A stretch of 64,000 bases of DNA from Heliopora coerulea (GCA_030142905.1 JASJOG010000086.1:62001-126000); one strand, 5' to 3'; counted from the first letter of the stretch, positions 36,961-49,904 are shown. A program made the numbers and translations. Notes: a model not told the origin generated them from the sequence alone.

Positions 36961-39033
36961 AAAAGCCTATACATGTGTACGAATGTTAAATGTGCTTAGA
37001 GCAACTCCTCTTTGCCGTTCATATTTGGCAACAACGTTTGTTTTGACTTTTGAATCAGACTTTATTTGCTATACTTCTTCCTACAATACAGTATTCACCG
37101 ATAAAGTTAAGTGCTACTCATAATACTATAAACTGTGTCTACTCTAGTTTTCTTTGTGATAATGGGCTTAATTGATAAAATTCTTGCATTGATCTCAACA
37201 TCTAGTTGCCTAAATGAAGTTAATAAACAAAAAATTATCATGACAAACTATGAAACTATTTTTACATTAACTATTTGCAGTTCAAGACTTCTTCCATTCA
37301 CCAGTAAAATTGTCTGGCATTAACCATTGTAAAATAATCGGACGTTAGCCAGAGCGAAAGAATCAAATTTGGTGAGGACCAACAATAGTAAACCACAGGT
37401 CTAGGGTTTCAAATAGTTGTATCGTCTATCTGACCTATGATCTGATGGAGCCTTTGAAAAGAGAGTAAGTAACTATAGCAAAAATAACAAGGCAACTATA
37501 GCAAAAATAACAAGGCAACTATATAAAAAAAAAAATGAAAAAGCGTCTCGCTTTTTATCAATTTAACATGAAAATACAAAGATACAGAGGCCATGTTGAT
37601 CCCTCAGTCAACAGCAGTTGATGAGATCATCTTCTTAAGTTCTCCCAACGTGGCGTCAGTGAAGTCACTCGCAAACTGTGCAATTCTATGGCAACATTCA
37701 TGGTCATGGCTCAACAGTTCTTTTTTATGGCTTTTTAATTCGGTTTGCCTGTCTGTTGTATTTCGGTATACTTCTAGGATTAGAATCATTCACTTAACTT
37801 CGATGAAATGGCTTAATGTGTGATAAACATTTTTATCTCGTGATTTTGGTTCTCTGCCTTGCAATACGAGGGGCGTGGTACTAAAAAGATCTCCGTACAC
37901 TTCACCAAAAATCTGAGAAAAGCTTCGAAAAAAATCCGAAAATCGGGCATTCAGGAAAGTCAGGAAAATCCTTTAAAAATTCCAACGAAAAAAACCGGTC
38001 CGAATCCGAAATGCAAGTTTGCCAAATTGTTTGCGAAAATAAAAATCTTGATCGAATTTTAATAATATGTAGTCATGTTTGCTCGAGATTTGCTAAACCG
38101 CGTGCCATTAAGAGAAATACTGTAGGAACGAGTTTCCGTTTTCGTTAGGTACGCAACAATTTTTCCTCTCCGGTAACTTGGCGACAGTTGGAAACGTAAA
38201 AGGTCGACTGGCAACAGTTGATATGGTAGACTATAGTGTATTTTGAAATGTTGAAGCGATCGTAGCAAATAAAACGTAATCATAGATGAAAACCATGTGA
38301 GTGACGACGAACTTGAAGGTTAACCATTAATTTCAACCATGCAATGATAACCTGCCTATGAACATAAAAATGGCGCCAAGTGGCTACATTTCCAACCACT
38401 GTTAAGTGTCAACATGGCTCAACCTTATCCTATCTCCAGCAAACACCAATCACAACACTGCTCAGACAAAAATCCAAAACTCAGCCAAAAAATAATTGGG
38501 ATTTTTAAATCCAATAAAAAATTCTCGTACGCTCTTTTGAAAGTAATGTACTTATCAAATTTGTTAGCTTTGGCATCGTCACTCCTCTGGTTACAACCAT
38601 AGATGATTTGTAAACTGGTGGTTTATGACATAGGTGTGAACGGGGTTAGGATTTCGTAAGAAATAATTCTCAAACTCAATAATTCATGAAGGAAACAGAA
38701 AGGATTATCGATATTGAGGGGTGTTTCTACACCAACATCAAACACAGGCATAAATTAACCGAAATTAACCTGAATTAACATCAAAATATTTGTTGGAGAC
38801 CTCGTTTTTGATACACTTCCTTAAGCATGGTCCGTAGAATCTCGATAGTTAGTTCATGTTTAGTCTTGTGAAATACTGTTGACAATATATTGTCGACTCT
38901 GAAGATGACCGCTTCTACTAACAGTCTTTCTCAACCTGGACAGTTAACTTTCACCAACACTGATTCTCCCTGGTTTAAACCATTTACAGGATAAGTTAAT
39001 AGTAAAGCATATTTTTCTAGTGAAAATTAACAA

Positions 39034-42000
39034 TCAGTAATGGTTAACTCGCTTACCAAAATCATGGCATGCATTGCATGTTTCGGGACAGAGTCTTCTT
39101 GTCGCCTCAGTGTCTCTATGAAGATCGCAATCGCTTTTGACATTTTCACACATATCTTTATTTATGTCCTTGCATTCTGAAAAGGACAAAGACAAAAAAC
39201 ACCCGGTTCATTGGAAGAAATGTATGAGCACCATCGGTTTAACCTTTTCCTGTCCAAGAGGTCTCCCTATGACGAGTAAAATCATCAGGTATCAGCCAGA
39301 GTAAATGTTGGAAATTGTGCGTGTTTGACTAAACAAATAATATAAATAAAAAGATGGGTATTGATTGAATGTGTGACTTGAACGGAAAGATACGTTATAA
39401 AAAGAGATAAGAGAGATTTTTGAGATAATATACAGGAAGAGTTGTTTTTCGACATTGGTGATACCAAGAAACAAAAAAAAATTAATAATAAAGTTTCTTA
39501 AAATCTAAACACTGTGAATCGGCCAACTAATTTTCCACATAAAATTACTAAGTCGGGTGTGCACCTGAAGGGATTAGGGAGATAGTTTTTAACCCTTTCT
39601 TGTCCAAGAGGTCTGTCTTTGACAAGTAAAATCGTCTAGCGTTGGGAAGAGTAAAATCCCAACGGTTAAGAAGCGATTTATTTCGTTGTTTTGTTTTATT
39701 TGGGATACATTAATTGGGATAAAACGGTCAAGAATTCGGTATTGAAACTATAATTTCATCGGTCAAAAGGGGGAAGTGGCATAACTGCCAAAAAGCCAAG
39801 GATCCCTGGCCCTTGAAAACCCCTGGATCACCCCAGTGTTACCCCAACTCGTAGGGTAATTTATTCATCAAGCGCTATCATACTGGACATTTCTAAAGTT
39901 CCAGGCATGGTCGGATTCCATATTGTAAAGGAAACTGACACAAACGGATAATTCCGAACTGAAATAAAAAAATATGAGGTGTTAACTAGAGCATGGCATC
40001 GGTCTGGTGCAAGTAAATTCTAAATGATCTGTTGGAAAAACTAATCGAAAGTATCTGACGGCACAAGACTAATGTCATGCCCTGGTAACGCCACGTATTT
40101 CTTACTGTTGTAAGGAATTATCCCTTATTGCAAGTTGTCCGCGCGGTATGAAATAAGGGATGCAAGCTGACGCGCCCACTAAATCAGTTCAAAACATTCT
40201 CCTCCTGCCAAAGTTACCAAGGTGTCATCAGGGTCCCCACTGTAATTGCTCAAGTTATGTCTTGGGTAACGTTCATCCCACATACATGATCCGATATGAG
40301 AGAAAAGAGAAATTAAGGCATTTAACAGACATCACTTAGCTGTTTGAGCGAACTTACCGGGACATTCGGTTTTGTTAACACTCGTCGCTTCAATACCATT
40401 CCAACAGCAACCAAATGGGTAGTCCGATGGACAAGTCCCGGTAAATGGCGCTAAATAAAGGGAAGATAAATGAGTTTGCTTCAGGTTTCTAACATGTATT
40501 TTCTGGTAGAATTGCTCTTTGGAGGAGATCATTTATGTGTTCGGCCCCATTCGTGTATATATGATCATGGTAAACTGATGGACTGCGAATGCTATCAATT
40601 CTCACCAACGGTCGTAATCTGCTTCCTTAACAACTTGTTTTGGTCGGTGAACTTGCGCCCTATATCCTTCCTTTGCTCTATAAAGCTAGGCACACGCTAC
40701 ACAGCCCGCCATTTTTTGGTAAACTTGCATATTTTGATGAGAACATCGCATGACACCCGTCTGTAAATTATACCATTATATGATTGGCTTTTTTTTCAAT
40801 CCGTATGCAAAATTACACATTCTGATTGGTTGCTCAGCGGTCGGAGATTTTACGATATTTTTGGACCGGTCCAAACACGCGTTTTACTCCGGACCTGTTA
40901 GTTTTGACGAGAAAAATCTGCGCGTCGATTTTAATGAAATTTAAAGAGAATTATACGTCTACGATAAAAAATCCCGAATAATGAAATGTGCTACAACACT
41001 ATTATTGCTTAAACCCTTTTGTTCAAAGCTAGTTTTATAAAGTACGAAACAATTAAGAAGCAAGACGAACAAGCTACGACCCAGGGTCATCGAGTACCCC
41101 GGCCTCCTGAGCAGTTGCTCTATCTATACCCAGTATTACCCACTTGGTCATGGTACCTGACTTTATTTGTATTCGCAATTTCCCTTCTTACCACGTTCAT
41201 TTTACTTACAACACACTCCGCATAATCTGGGACATATCCTGGGAACATCTTTTTTATATTCATCACAATGCTTTTGTGTTAAGCGTTTGCAAATTGTGTC
41301 TTCCGCTTTTCCGCAGACGGTAGCATCTATTAAGTGGAACAATAAACATAGGTTAAGCTGAGTTGCAACACGAGGACAGCGGGACAGGTGTGCAACTAGA
41401 GGGGGATTGGATGGGTCGTGACCCCCTAGCCGGGCACGAGGACATGTTGAGGACATGTTGAATTATAATATAACGTGAACGCGAATAGTTCGCAGGTACG
41501 TATCCGCCACGTTGAAGTGGACGTAAATGAAATCGCCCGGACAAGTGAGGAACTAGAAGGGATTGGATGGGTCGTGACCCTTGCCTTATTTGTGAGGGGT
41601 CTTATGTGCGTGTTTTTATGTAATATTTAAAAGCCGAGCAGGGGTGCTTTATCGTGATTTAAAACTCGAGGCGACGTCCAAGTGTTTTGAGTCCGATAAA
41701 GCACGTACTGCGAGTTTTTTGAACGGCTTATAAACGAAACATTTTATACGCTAATTCCTCACGTAAGTTTGGTAATTTCTGTTTTCTAAGGCGAAAAATA
41801 TTGAGAAAAATTTGAAGAGAAATTCAAGATAAAGTCACACGTGTCTTTATCACATATAAAGACACGACATGGTTATGATTTTCTTTTGTATTTTCCTCAT
41901 GAATTCTTAATGAGTTTTCTAATGACAGCTTATTGCCCTCATTCCAGTCCAAAGCCACGATGATCTACTTGATTCGAAATGATCAAGATCACCACGACTC

Positions 42001-43014
42001 TGCCTGGATACTACCATCCCACACCTGCCTTTCGAAGTTCCAGGTTGCGCCCCAGCCAGGGTGAAGATTTAAACGCCTTTCTAGGTTGAGGTCATTGTTT
42101 TTCGTAGCAGAAAGTTCGAAATATTATACCACTTTCACAATCACTTGTTTTTTACGAACGCCCGCAAATACGTTGCCTAACCTAACTCTTTTTGGTCCGT
42201 ACCCGACTTTTTGGTTTTACTCTAATGCCAGACGATTTTGCCCATTAAGGAGTCTGGGACGGAAAGGGTTACCAAATCTAGACGGCTGTATGAGAGACTC
42301 AAACAGACAATTGCAGAGGGGAAAGTGGAGCTACTATCTTGTATTAACGGAAAACAAAACATCATAGCACTTCGGATGTTTGGATTAATACCGCCCGAAT
42401 TTATAAAAAATGCTGTCCATTCCGTGCCTATCATGTTGATGAGTGGGACTTGTACTGAAAAATCAACGCCCCATTTAATGCCTAAGATGTCATTAACTGG
42501 AAAACAGATATTGATTACTTATTAACCGAGTGTGAGGTCTGTACGGGAAAGTATTTGCCTGAGGTTTTCGTACAGACCTCGCTCCTTCGTCGCTCGGTCT
42601 GTGCGGGAAAACCCGAGGGCAAATACTTTCCCGTAAAGACCGAAGAAACGAGGTTAATAAGGAATTTATTATATGGCTTTTAGCACCTTTCTTCATCGCT
42701 ATTAACGAATCTTTGTGTTCGTGAGTTAGCGGCTTAGGTTTACTTGTTTGTTTTTACCTATTTCTTCGTGGCTTTTTGCATCTATTTATCTAGTTTTCTG
42801 CTTAAAATTGTCGTTGAGAACATTTAACTTCTTTTTTCGTAGTTTGTTTTAAAAATCTTCTGTAAAACGTACCTAAATCTGGCTTGTTTTTCTTCAAATC
42901 AAATCGGAAATTTTCCCGCCAAAACTAACCGGTCTGTACGAAAAACTTATTGCACGGTTAGGCAGCCAATCAGCGTGCGCTATTTTCCGTACGGACCGGA
43001 TAGCAAGCTCGGCC

Positions 43015-43057
<43 letters not shown>

Positions 43058-44986
43058 TATATATAATATATATATATATATATAATATATATATATATAT
43101 ATAATATATATATATATATATAATATATATATATATATATAATATATATATATATATATAACATACATACAGAAAGCGAAAAATTTTCTCCCTGGTCACC
43201 ACGCGAGTAACAGGACTCCACGCACTTCGAGATTAGTACCCTCGCACCTCGCTTCGCGCGGTGGGCGAGGAGAAAACTAAATATTATGAAATATCGACGT
43301 TTCTGGCGGGTTAACGTGTATCAAGTCCAACTTTATTCAGAGCAAGCCGCCCAATACCTCTTGACAAAAATGCATAATTTCAGCCTGAGTAATGTCAAGA
43401 GAATATCTACTAAAAATAGATGGATCATAAAATGCACGACCACAAAATCGTCTTTGCGAGAGCTGCGGCTTCAGCTTTGTGGGATAACCATGAAATTTTC
43501 TTTCCACGTTACTGTGAACATATAATTTTTCCCGTAAAAACCCTAATCGAAATAAACGTTGGCATCGGAAGGGTTGAGTTGAGACGAGTGTAAGTGGCGG
43601 AAGTGGACACTTGACCTCTTCATGCAATTGTATATACACAAAAAAAAGAAAGACCATGAAACCGAGGAGTGCGACATCAGACATTTTCCACTGCCTTGTG
43701 GACAAGTACGACACCGGTTATATATAAAAATAAAATACGAGCTAGACTTACATTCTCGTAATGATGTTGGTTGGTCACTTGCGGAGGATACGTTTCCTAA
43801 AAATATGAAAACACGTTGAATCTAAGTATTGATGGATAAAAGGTTTTCGGGAGACAATGATATAAACATGTTTAGAGTGCTGTGTGCAGTTATGAGGTAT
43901 GTGGTTGCCGAACTTAACAAAGCTCATTATTTATGGTCTTATGGCATTATACTTACGGTATCTAGACATTATTAATCCGCATTCGGAACACCTTGCTCAA
44001 AATAATACCAATGAGTTCAATTGAATAAGAAGTCTTTATTCAAGTTCCTAAAAAATTGATCACTTCTTCCTAGAACGAACGGCACCCTAAACTTCCTTTC
44101 CAGATCGAGGAAGTTCCTCAAAAACCAGATAACAGCGCAAATATCGAACATTTAACATGGCGTTGGGTGTACTTTGCGTAAAGCGAAAAAGTTTGGACTT
44201 TCTGACATAAGGTTTTCTTTACCTTCTACCAAGACTAATCCTCAGTCGTGTCACTTTCGAGGTTTACAAGACTTGTTAATCATATGAGAAATAGAACCGT
44301 TACACTTGCTGATGGTGAAGTCGTTTATACTCTGTTCCCAGCTGAAATTTTCTTCGCGCACTTATCTGCTGATTAATGTTTACGCAAGCTGTATACCTGA
44401 TTGTGAGTACTTGGGATTAATGCTTAAGTTTTTCCGTCGGTGATAGGATGTGATCGTATCTTAGTGTCTTGTCGAACACTGTTCTGCTTCCTCTTCAACT
44501 TTGTTGACGGCTTATTGCGCAAGGAAACACCGTGGACCAAGTTTCATATCAAGGAAAGCCGAAGCAGAATGTCCAGAGCAAGGGTAATTTCAATCGAATT
44601 TGCGCTGTTCCTGTTGCCAAATTAAAAAAAAAAGTCTCCAGTGAAAGTTCATTTCAACCATGTTTTGCATGCATGGCGAGACTTCAATGAAACGAGCCAT
44701 CTCGCGTGCCTCATAAAAACTTCTCATAAAAAATAGGTGAACTACATTTCCACCTTACGTCGAAGTCAGTACTAAACTTGGTACTTCCGATCCAACATTT
44801 TTTCCTAACGTCTTGTCAGCTTTTAGAAAGCGACTACTTTCAAAGCATCTGGGTAAACATTCATAAGCATGCCACAGAAATCTGCAATTTTATCTAAACG
44901 ATGTACTTACTCTTCCAAGAAGCAGCTTGAACGCACACATTGACTACGAACAGCAAAATGACGGTCAACTTCATCGTCCTCATCAT
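39034..44986 (-). CDS. Secreted double-ShKT-domain cysteine-rich protein, right copy (minus strand)
   Basis: Exon 1 at 44986-44911 encodes a signal peptide (KLTVILLFVVNVCVQA) that is not homologous in DNA to the left copy's exon 1. The next recognised exons are 41326-41210 (ShKT 1), 40450-40358 (cysteine-pair module) and 39176 onward (ShKT 2), all in the right arm. Exon 1 ends in phase 1 and ShKT 1 starts in phase 1, so they splice in frame directly. No equivalent of the left copy's propeptide exon was found. The cysteine-pair module encodes the same residues as the left copy. ShKT 1 differs at a few positions (Gly for Arg, Lys for Gln, His for Asp). ShKT 2 differs heavily in its first half only. 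Reading past 39057, the frame continues Gly-Lys-Arg and stops at 39034, or splices at GTAAGC. Three in-frame ATGs lie at 44986-44974; the third sits just before the hydrophobic core. Confidence 0.78.
42522..42658. repeat. Hairpin sequence preceding MITE copy 3
   Basis: Starts TTATTAACCGAGTG and ends ACGAGGTTAATAAGG, with nested complementary blocks around CGGTCTGTGCGGG. It shares the motif GAGGGCAAATACTTTCCCGT with the hairpin at 36520-36604. It abuts the distal end of the right arm. Confidence 0.6.
42668..43021 (+). mobile_element. MITE copy 3, at the distal breakpoint of the right arm
   Basis: About 354 bp, ATTATATGGCTTTTAGC to GCTCGGCCATATAAT. Near-identical to 36606-36960. Its right terminus runs directly into a (TA)n array, so the target was probably TA-rich. 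Confidence 0.75.
43019..43160. repeat. (TA)n microsatellite with a 19-20 bp higher-order period
   Basis: TA runs are broken by AA at regular spacing of about 19-20 bp, giving a tandem unit of the form A(AT)n. The array starts at the end of MITE copy 3. Confidence 0.85.
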
Positions 44987-45082
44987 CGTAAAAGGATTTT
45001 AATAAGGTCTTTATTCACTTAGGTATTCCAACTTCCCAGAGCATCCAATTTGAACTGTCGTTCAAATCATTGTTGCATTGCA

Positions 45083-45088
45083 TTTATA
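45083..45088 (-). promoter_or_regulatory. TATA box of the right ShKT gene
   Basis: On the minus strand this reads TATAAA (GATATAAATG context), about 100 bp upstream of the first ATG at 44986. The left copy has its TATA box at a similar distance. Confidence 0.55.
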
Positions 45089-45111
45089 TCCTGGTCCTTG
45101 ATACGCCAACA

Positions 45112-45145
45112 CGTGACAATTGACATTTGAGTGTCAATTGTCACG
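45112..45145. promoter_or_regulatory. 14-bp perfect palindrome upstream of the right ShKT TATA box
   Basis: CGTGACAATTGACA and TGTCAATTGTCACG are exact complements around a 6-base loop (TTTGAG). The element sits about 25-60 bp upstream of the TATA box. It could be a dimer-binding site or a small foldback; no matching element was seen in the left copy's promoter. Confidence 0.4.
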
Positions 45146-47600
45146 AGAGCTTCAATTCACACGCTAGCTTCATAGACATTCACGACCAATTTTTGTCAAA
45201 CGGGGAAAAAAACCAAGCATACTCAAAGTTGATAAGCTGATTATGAAGACCGTGACTCAAGCCTTTCAAAGGTTTGCCTTTAATTTCTATAATTTATAAA
45301 TACTTTTATTCACAATATTACTACATTATATCAAGGAAATAGAAAGTACTACATCGAGTGATAAAAGCACAAGTTGCGAGGGCTAGAAATGGTGGCGAAA
45401 CATGAACCGAAAGAACTAGTATTTCCAACACTTCGAGTTCTCCCTCTTCCAGAAGTGTTTAGACAATTCAACGGGAATCCAGGAAAAATGGTTTATATCT
45501 TAATAAAAATAACCTAAAGAAACATCAGTCCTTTTTATAGCCAGCAAATCGTCTGTTCTCCTTACTTTTCAGGATGGCACACGACGGTACGTGACTTTTT
45601 CTTCAGGTCACACGAACATGGCTTTCGGCTGGTTAAAGTGCACGAGCTCATATTTCGTAATCAACAAACCGAAAATTCCATGAGTGTCTGCGCAAGGACA
45701 GGAACATGGATGAGGCCATTATATCAGGAAAAACTGCCCAAAGGAATTACGTAGCATCGCCAAGTGTTTTTCAGGTATTTTTCCGGTTAAAATAGCAAAG
45801 TGAAGTGTGTTCATTTATACGGAATTATACCATCCGCTAGATGTTATTCTTCACGAAGGTCGTTAAGGAACGCCCCCTGCAGTTCAGGTGTTACTACAGG
45901 AGGAAACCGGAGTACCAGAAAAAACCCTGTGGTTTTTGTAAGAGTCAAACTGGACAACACTCTACTTACATTTGACTAAGGTAACTTTAATCAGACAATT
46001 GCATGCAGCCGGAGCCAAACCTTAATTACGGCAGTGAAAGACACGTGCACTGCCACTGCGCCAATAGCATCCCTCATTAACGGCCTCATAAATGCTTCTA
46101 TCACAGTTTAGAAATGAAAATGACGTCAGCCATGTTTCTGTAGAGAAAATGAGGCTCGTCCAATTAGAGCCTGTTAAAGATGCGCGTTATTTCAAAACCT
46201 TTTTACAATGACATACACTGATGTTTTCGACTCAACGAAGACCTTGATTCTGCACAAGGAAATTGTAAAAAGCCCTTGAACACGACAAGTAAATTAGTCA
46301 TCGGACGTAAGGATATTATACATCTCAAAACTCATTTTAACAGAGTCAGTGAGGGAATCTGGACGGCTTCGTTTCTCAAACATGCCCTTTCTGGACGGAA
46401 ATCGACGGTTCCAATTGAGGAAAATTGTTTAAACTTCGTAACACAACCGTCATATCATGTGGACGTCATCACAGGTGCGACCAGGATTTCCTCTAAGGCG
46501 AAGACCCTTAAAAATTTGTCGAGTGAGTGGAACCAATTGCATAACCCCGGAATATTTTAAAACTCACACAACAAGTGAAAATTCCATTTACTTTCAAAGA
46601 TACTGAAGAATACCGAGATTTTGCAGTCTCTTGCACCTCTCCTTCCCTAAAAATCTCAAGCATATTACGAATACTGGTTATGAATATTATAGCCCAGCAA
46701 TAAATTTGATGAACATGAATTGTTTAACGATGGTGGTCATCAAAATTATTTGCTGGGCTATAATATTTATAACCATATTACGAATATAATATAATATAAT
46801 ATAATATTTATAACCATATTACGAATAAGTGGGCGGGAAGCAAATGTTCTTATTGCCACTGATTCTCTTTAAAACCATGCAAGAACACGAGATTCACTTC
46901 TTTAATTGTAGTTTTCCCTAAAAATTCCTGCTTCCATAAATTTTCAATTTAAAGTTCGCTACCTCAAATTGTCATTCGCTTAGCGTATAGATTAAGTTTT
47001 TCGTGCAAAGATGCCCACGGTCATAAGTTAGGAAATTTTGAAACTCCAAAGCTGTTTATATCCAAAGAGAACCATTTCCTATCAAATGGAGACTTGCTTT
47101 TGGCTGACCAAATCACTGGAATACAGCCAAGTAGTCAATTAGTAAAAACAACTACGGATGTTTTCATTTACTTAGACGAACGTGAAGTGTGCACAACAGG
47201 CTTTAATATAACGATAATTGTTGACTGAAGAATGAGAATAGTGAGAAATGTAAGAACAGTGGCAAAAATTATAAGTACAATGTAAGTTTTAAAAATGTTT
47301 ACAAGCTTGCAAGAAAATGCTTGAAGTACTAATTATAACATATGTATCACACGCACACTGATTCGACGAACCTCATTTCTCGAAGAGTACAGAGACACGA
47401 CTGACGTTCTTTTCACTTTATATTAGAGTACAAAGATAGCCTTGATTATTGAATATATAAACAGAAAATAGCTTTCGTGTCTCTATTCTGTGACCGAAAC
47501 GTGAATAACTCCATTTCAACCGGAAAAATACCTGAAAACACTCAGCAACGCCTTCTGTTTTCACTGGGCATTTTTCTGGTTGAAATGACGTTTCTATCAC
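45146..47600. other. Intergenic region upstream of the right ShKT gene
   Basis: No supportable gene. One 94-codon open frame (46276-46560, plus) has no recognised similarity and no splice or promoter support. It contains the foldback element at 46676-46775. Confidence 0.55.
46676..46775. mobile_element. Short foldback element with a probable target-site duplication
   Basis: GGTTATGAATATTATAGCCC at the left pairs with GGGCTATAATATTTATAACC at the right. ATATTACGAATA flanks the element on both sides (about 46663 and 46776), which looks like the target duplication. A further copy of the right flank occurs at about 46812-46827 after an (ATAAT)n run. Confidence 0.7.
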
Positions 47601-47623
47601 AGTGGAGATACTCAAGAAGTTAG

Positions 47624-48210
47624 TCGTAGCAGTAGTAGTGGTAGTGGTAGTGGTAGTAATAGTAGTGGTAGTGGTAGTGGTAGTAATAGTAGTGGCAGTG
47701 GTGGTAGTGGTAGTAGTGGTAGTAATAGCAGTGGTAGTGGTAGTGGTAGTAATAGTAGTGGTAGTGGTAGTGGTAGTAATAGTAGTGGTAGTGGTAGTGG
47801 TAGTAATAGTAGTGGCAGTGGTGGTAGTGGTAGTAGCGATAGTAATAGTAGTGGTAGTGGTAGTGGTAGTAGCGGTAGTAATAGTAGTGGCAGTGGTAGT
47901 AATAGTAGTGGTAGTGGTAGTGGTAGTAATAGTAGTGGTAGTGGTAGTAATAGTAGTGGTAGTGGTAGTAATAGTAGTGGTAGTGGTAGTAATAGTAGTG
48001 GTAGTGGTAGTAATAGTAGCGGTAGTGGTAGTAATAGTAGCGGTAGTAATAGTGGTAGTAGCGGTAGTAATAGTGGTAGTAGCGGTAGTAATAGTGGTAG
48101 TAGCGGTAGTAATAGTGGTAGTAGCGGTAGTAATAGTAGTAGTAGCGGTAGTAATAGTAGTAGTAGCGGTAGTAATAGTAGTGGTAGTGGTACTAGTAAT
48201 AAAATAGTCA
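47624..48210. repeat. (GTAGTG/AATAGT)n trinucleotide array, about 590 bp
   Basis: Continuous three-base periodicity of GTA, GTG and ATA-type units on the plus strand. It opens long poly-Val and poly-Leu/Pro frames on the two strands, which are artefacts of the period. Confidence 0.95.
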
Positions 48211-49904
48211 TACTAGCAATAGCAATGATGGGTATATTAATAGTGGTAAAGGCCTGATAAGAAGTTGATGTAATCAAACGCCAGAAACGAATATTGATGC
48301 TCACGAACTCAGATATCGCCTTTAATCTTCGTTCACACGTGCAATTCTGTACGTTGCAATTGTCATTCTGCTGTATGCAATGAAGCCATGACAGTCTATG
48401 CAGCAAGATCGCTTATGATTCGCTGCAGTTTGTCCTCGATGCTCTCTTCAGTTTCACACCTACGTCAAGATGTCAATCGCGAAGCGCAAAATCGCAACGG
48501 TAAACAGGCCTTTACGAAGACCTCGAATATTTGATAGTTTTACAAGACTGAACTTTGCATGCATTATGCATATCATTATTTACAAATCTACATGTGATTA
48601 ACAAATTACTGGCAGATGTGCATAGGTAATCACATGTTGCCGGAAAAAATTAAGTACTCACTTCACAAGCGATACCAGATTTTGCAGTCAAGCGATCTCA
48701 CTGCAACACTATTTCCAGTATCATTAGTGGGATAAATCCATAATTTCATAATTTCATCAGTGATTGCTTACTTATTACATACATGACTAAATTACGTAGT
48801 CAAAAATTGTGAAAAATTTTGTTTTCACCCGAATATTAATACGCGGTAACACCACAGGCATTATGAGTGCTTTGGGTCGGGTTAACAAATAGCTTCCTGA
48901 AAATGAATGGGTGCATCAAAAAATAGACACGATGTTTGACAAATACGTAAGGCTCGGCAAACGTGACTCACCTCCGACTTATTCAGGTATTTAAAAACAT
49001 CAAGCTTCTTAAGCAAAAAATATGGAAGTTTCGCTCGATGAGTTCTTTGCATCCATACTAAAGTACTTCCATGCAATTTTCAATTCTTAGTGTCAGACAA
49101 ATCTTCGAAATAGTCACTCAGTATCCTTCCTTTGCACAACGGATTGCCATCTTGAATTTCTTTCCGGGTAAACATCATTTGCTCTCAGCGGCGAACAATT
49201 CCTGCTTTAACTAGTTTTCTTTCCACCAATAAAAATGCAGTAATTTCGTCATGAATACAATAAACTCTAAAACAATTCTTTCAATGCACGCGACCTCCTA
49301 TGTGGAAGTTACTAGTTCGGAACAACCAAGCCTATTCGGAGGAGCACAGGCCGTTTGGCGATTAATTCCGTCATTACATGGCAAGACGGTTCAGCAATAA
49401 CTAGTTTCCCAAAGGTTTGCTGGCTGAAGGCTTTCGGCTGCTCCCTTCGCTACAGCTCTTGGTAAGGTGTTACAAAAGGAGTTTCATCCCTTTTTAGCAC
49501 TCGTAATCTTACCTCGTTACCTTCTGATCTCAAGAGATGGAGCGAAAAGTTCAAACACTGCTTTTACATACTATTCCCTTTTAAATGAGGGATTTTGGGT
49601 TTTAGCTGCTTTTGGTGTTCCTGTTTGCGGTTAAGCCAGAAGAACTAGATTTGGAAGAGTGGAATGGGCATGGCATTGCCAGCGGGCTTCTCGTTGAATG
49701 TACGTGTCGACTTCACGTGACCCAAATTAGTGGAGTGATTTATTTGTTATGGGGTACGGCAGGAAGTAGACCTTCCAGTTGATGAGCGTTTCCAGTTTCT
49801 GACAACCATTCCTACATGGAGTAAGTATTTTAATCAGATTTATGTAGCAAAAGTAAAATCGTGAGCGAGTCCTTCCCTCAAATCTTTTCAGGTTTCATTC
49901 CATC

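Larger units (their letters stand above)
36439..42515 (-). repeat. Right arm of the large inverted duplication
   Basis: Reverse complement of about 28150-33795. It is longer because it carries an extra segment of about 450 bp at 36511-36960 (a hairpin plus a MITE) that the left arm lacks. The right arm ends at about 42515, just where a second copy of the same hairpin-plus-MITE composite begins. Confidence 0.93.

Noticed and set aside
41202..41456. 84-codon minus-strand frame read as an independent gene
   Set aside because: Only its C-terminal part (41326-41210) is the real ShKT exon; the upstream part is intron and repeat sequence ahead of the acceptor.
36439..42515. Inverted duplication explained as a sequence-entry or assembly echo
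   Set aside because: Arms differ by scattered substitutions, indels, a one-sided MITE insertion and amino-acid changes, so it is not a simple copy; a haplotype mis-join is still listed as the main alternative.
43337..43714. 125-codon minus-strand frame with a hydrophobic N terminus
   Set aside because: Considered as a missing exon of the right ShKT gene, but it lacks the ShKT cysteine pattern and the in-frame splice from 44911 to 41326 does not need it.
47602..48406. Long poly-Val frame (plus) and poly-Leu/Pro frame (minus)
   Set aside because: Three-base periodic GTA/GTG microsatellite keeps all frames open; no gene-like sequence flanks it.
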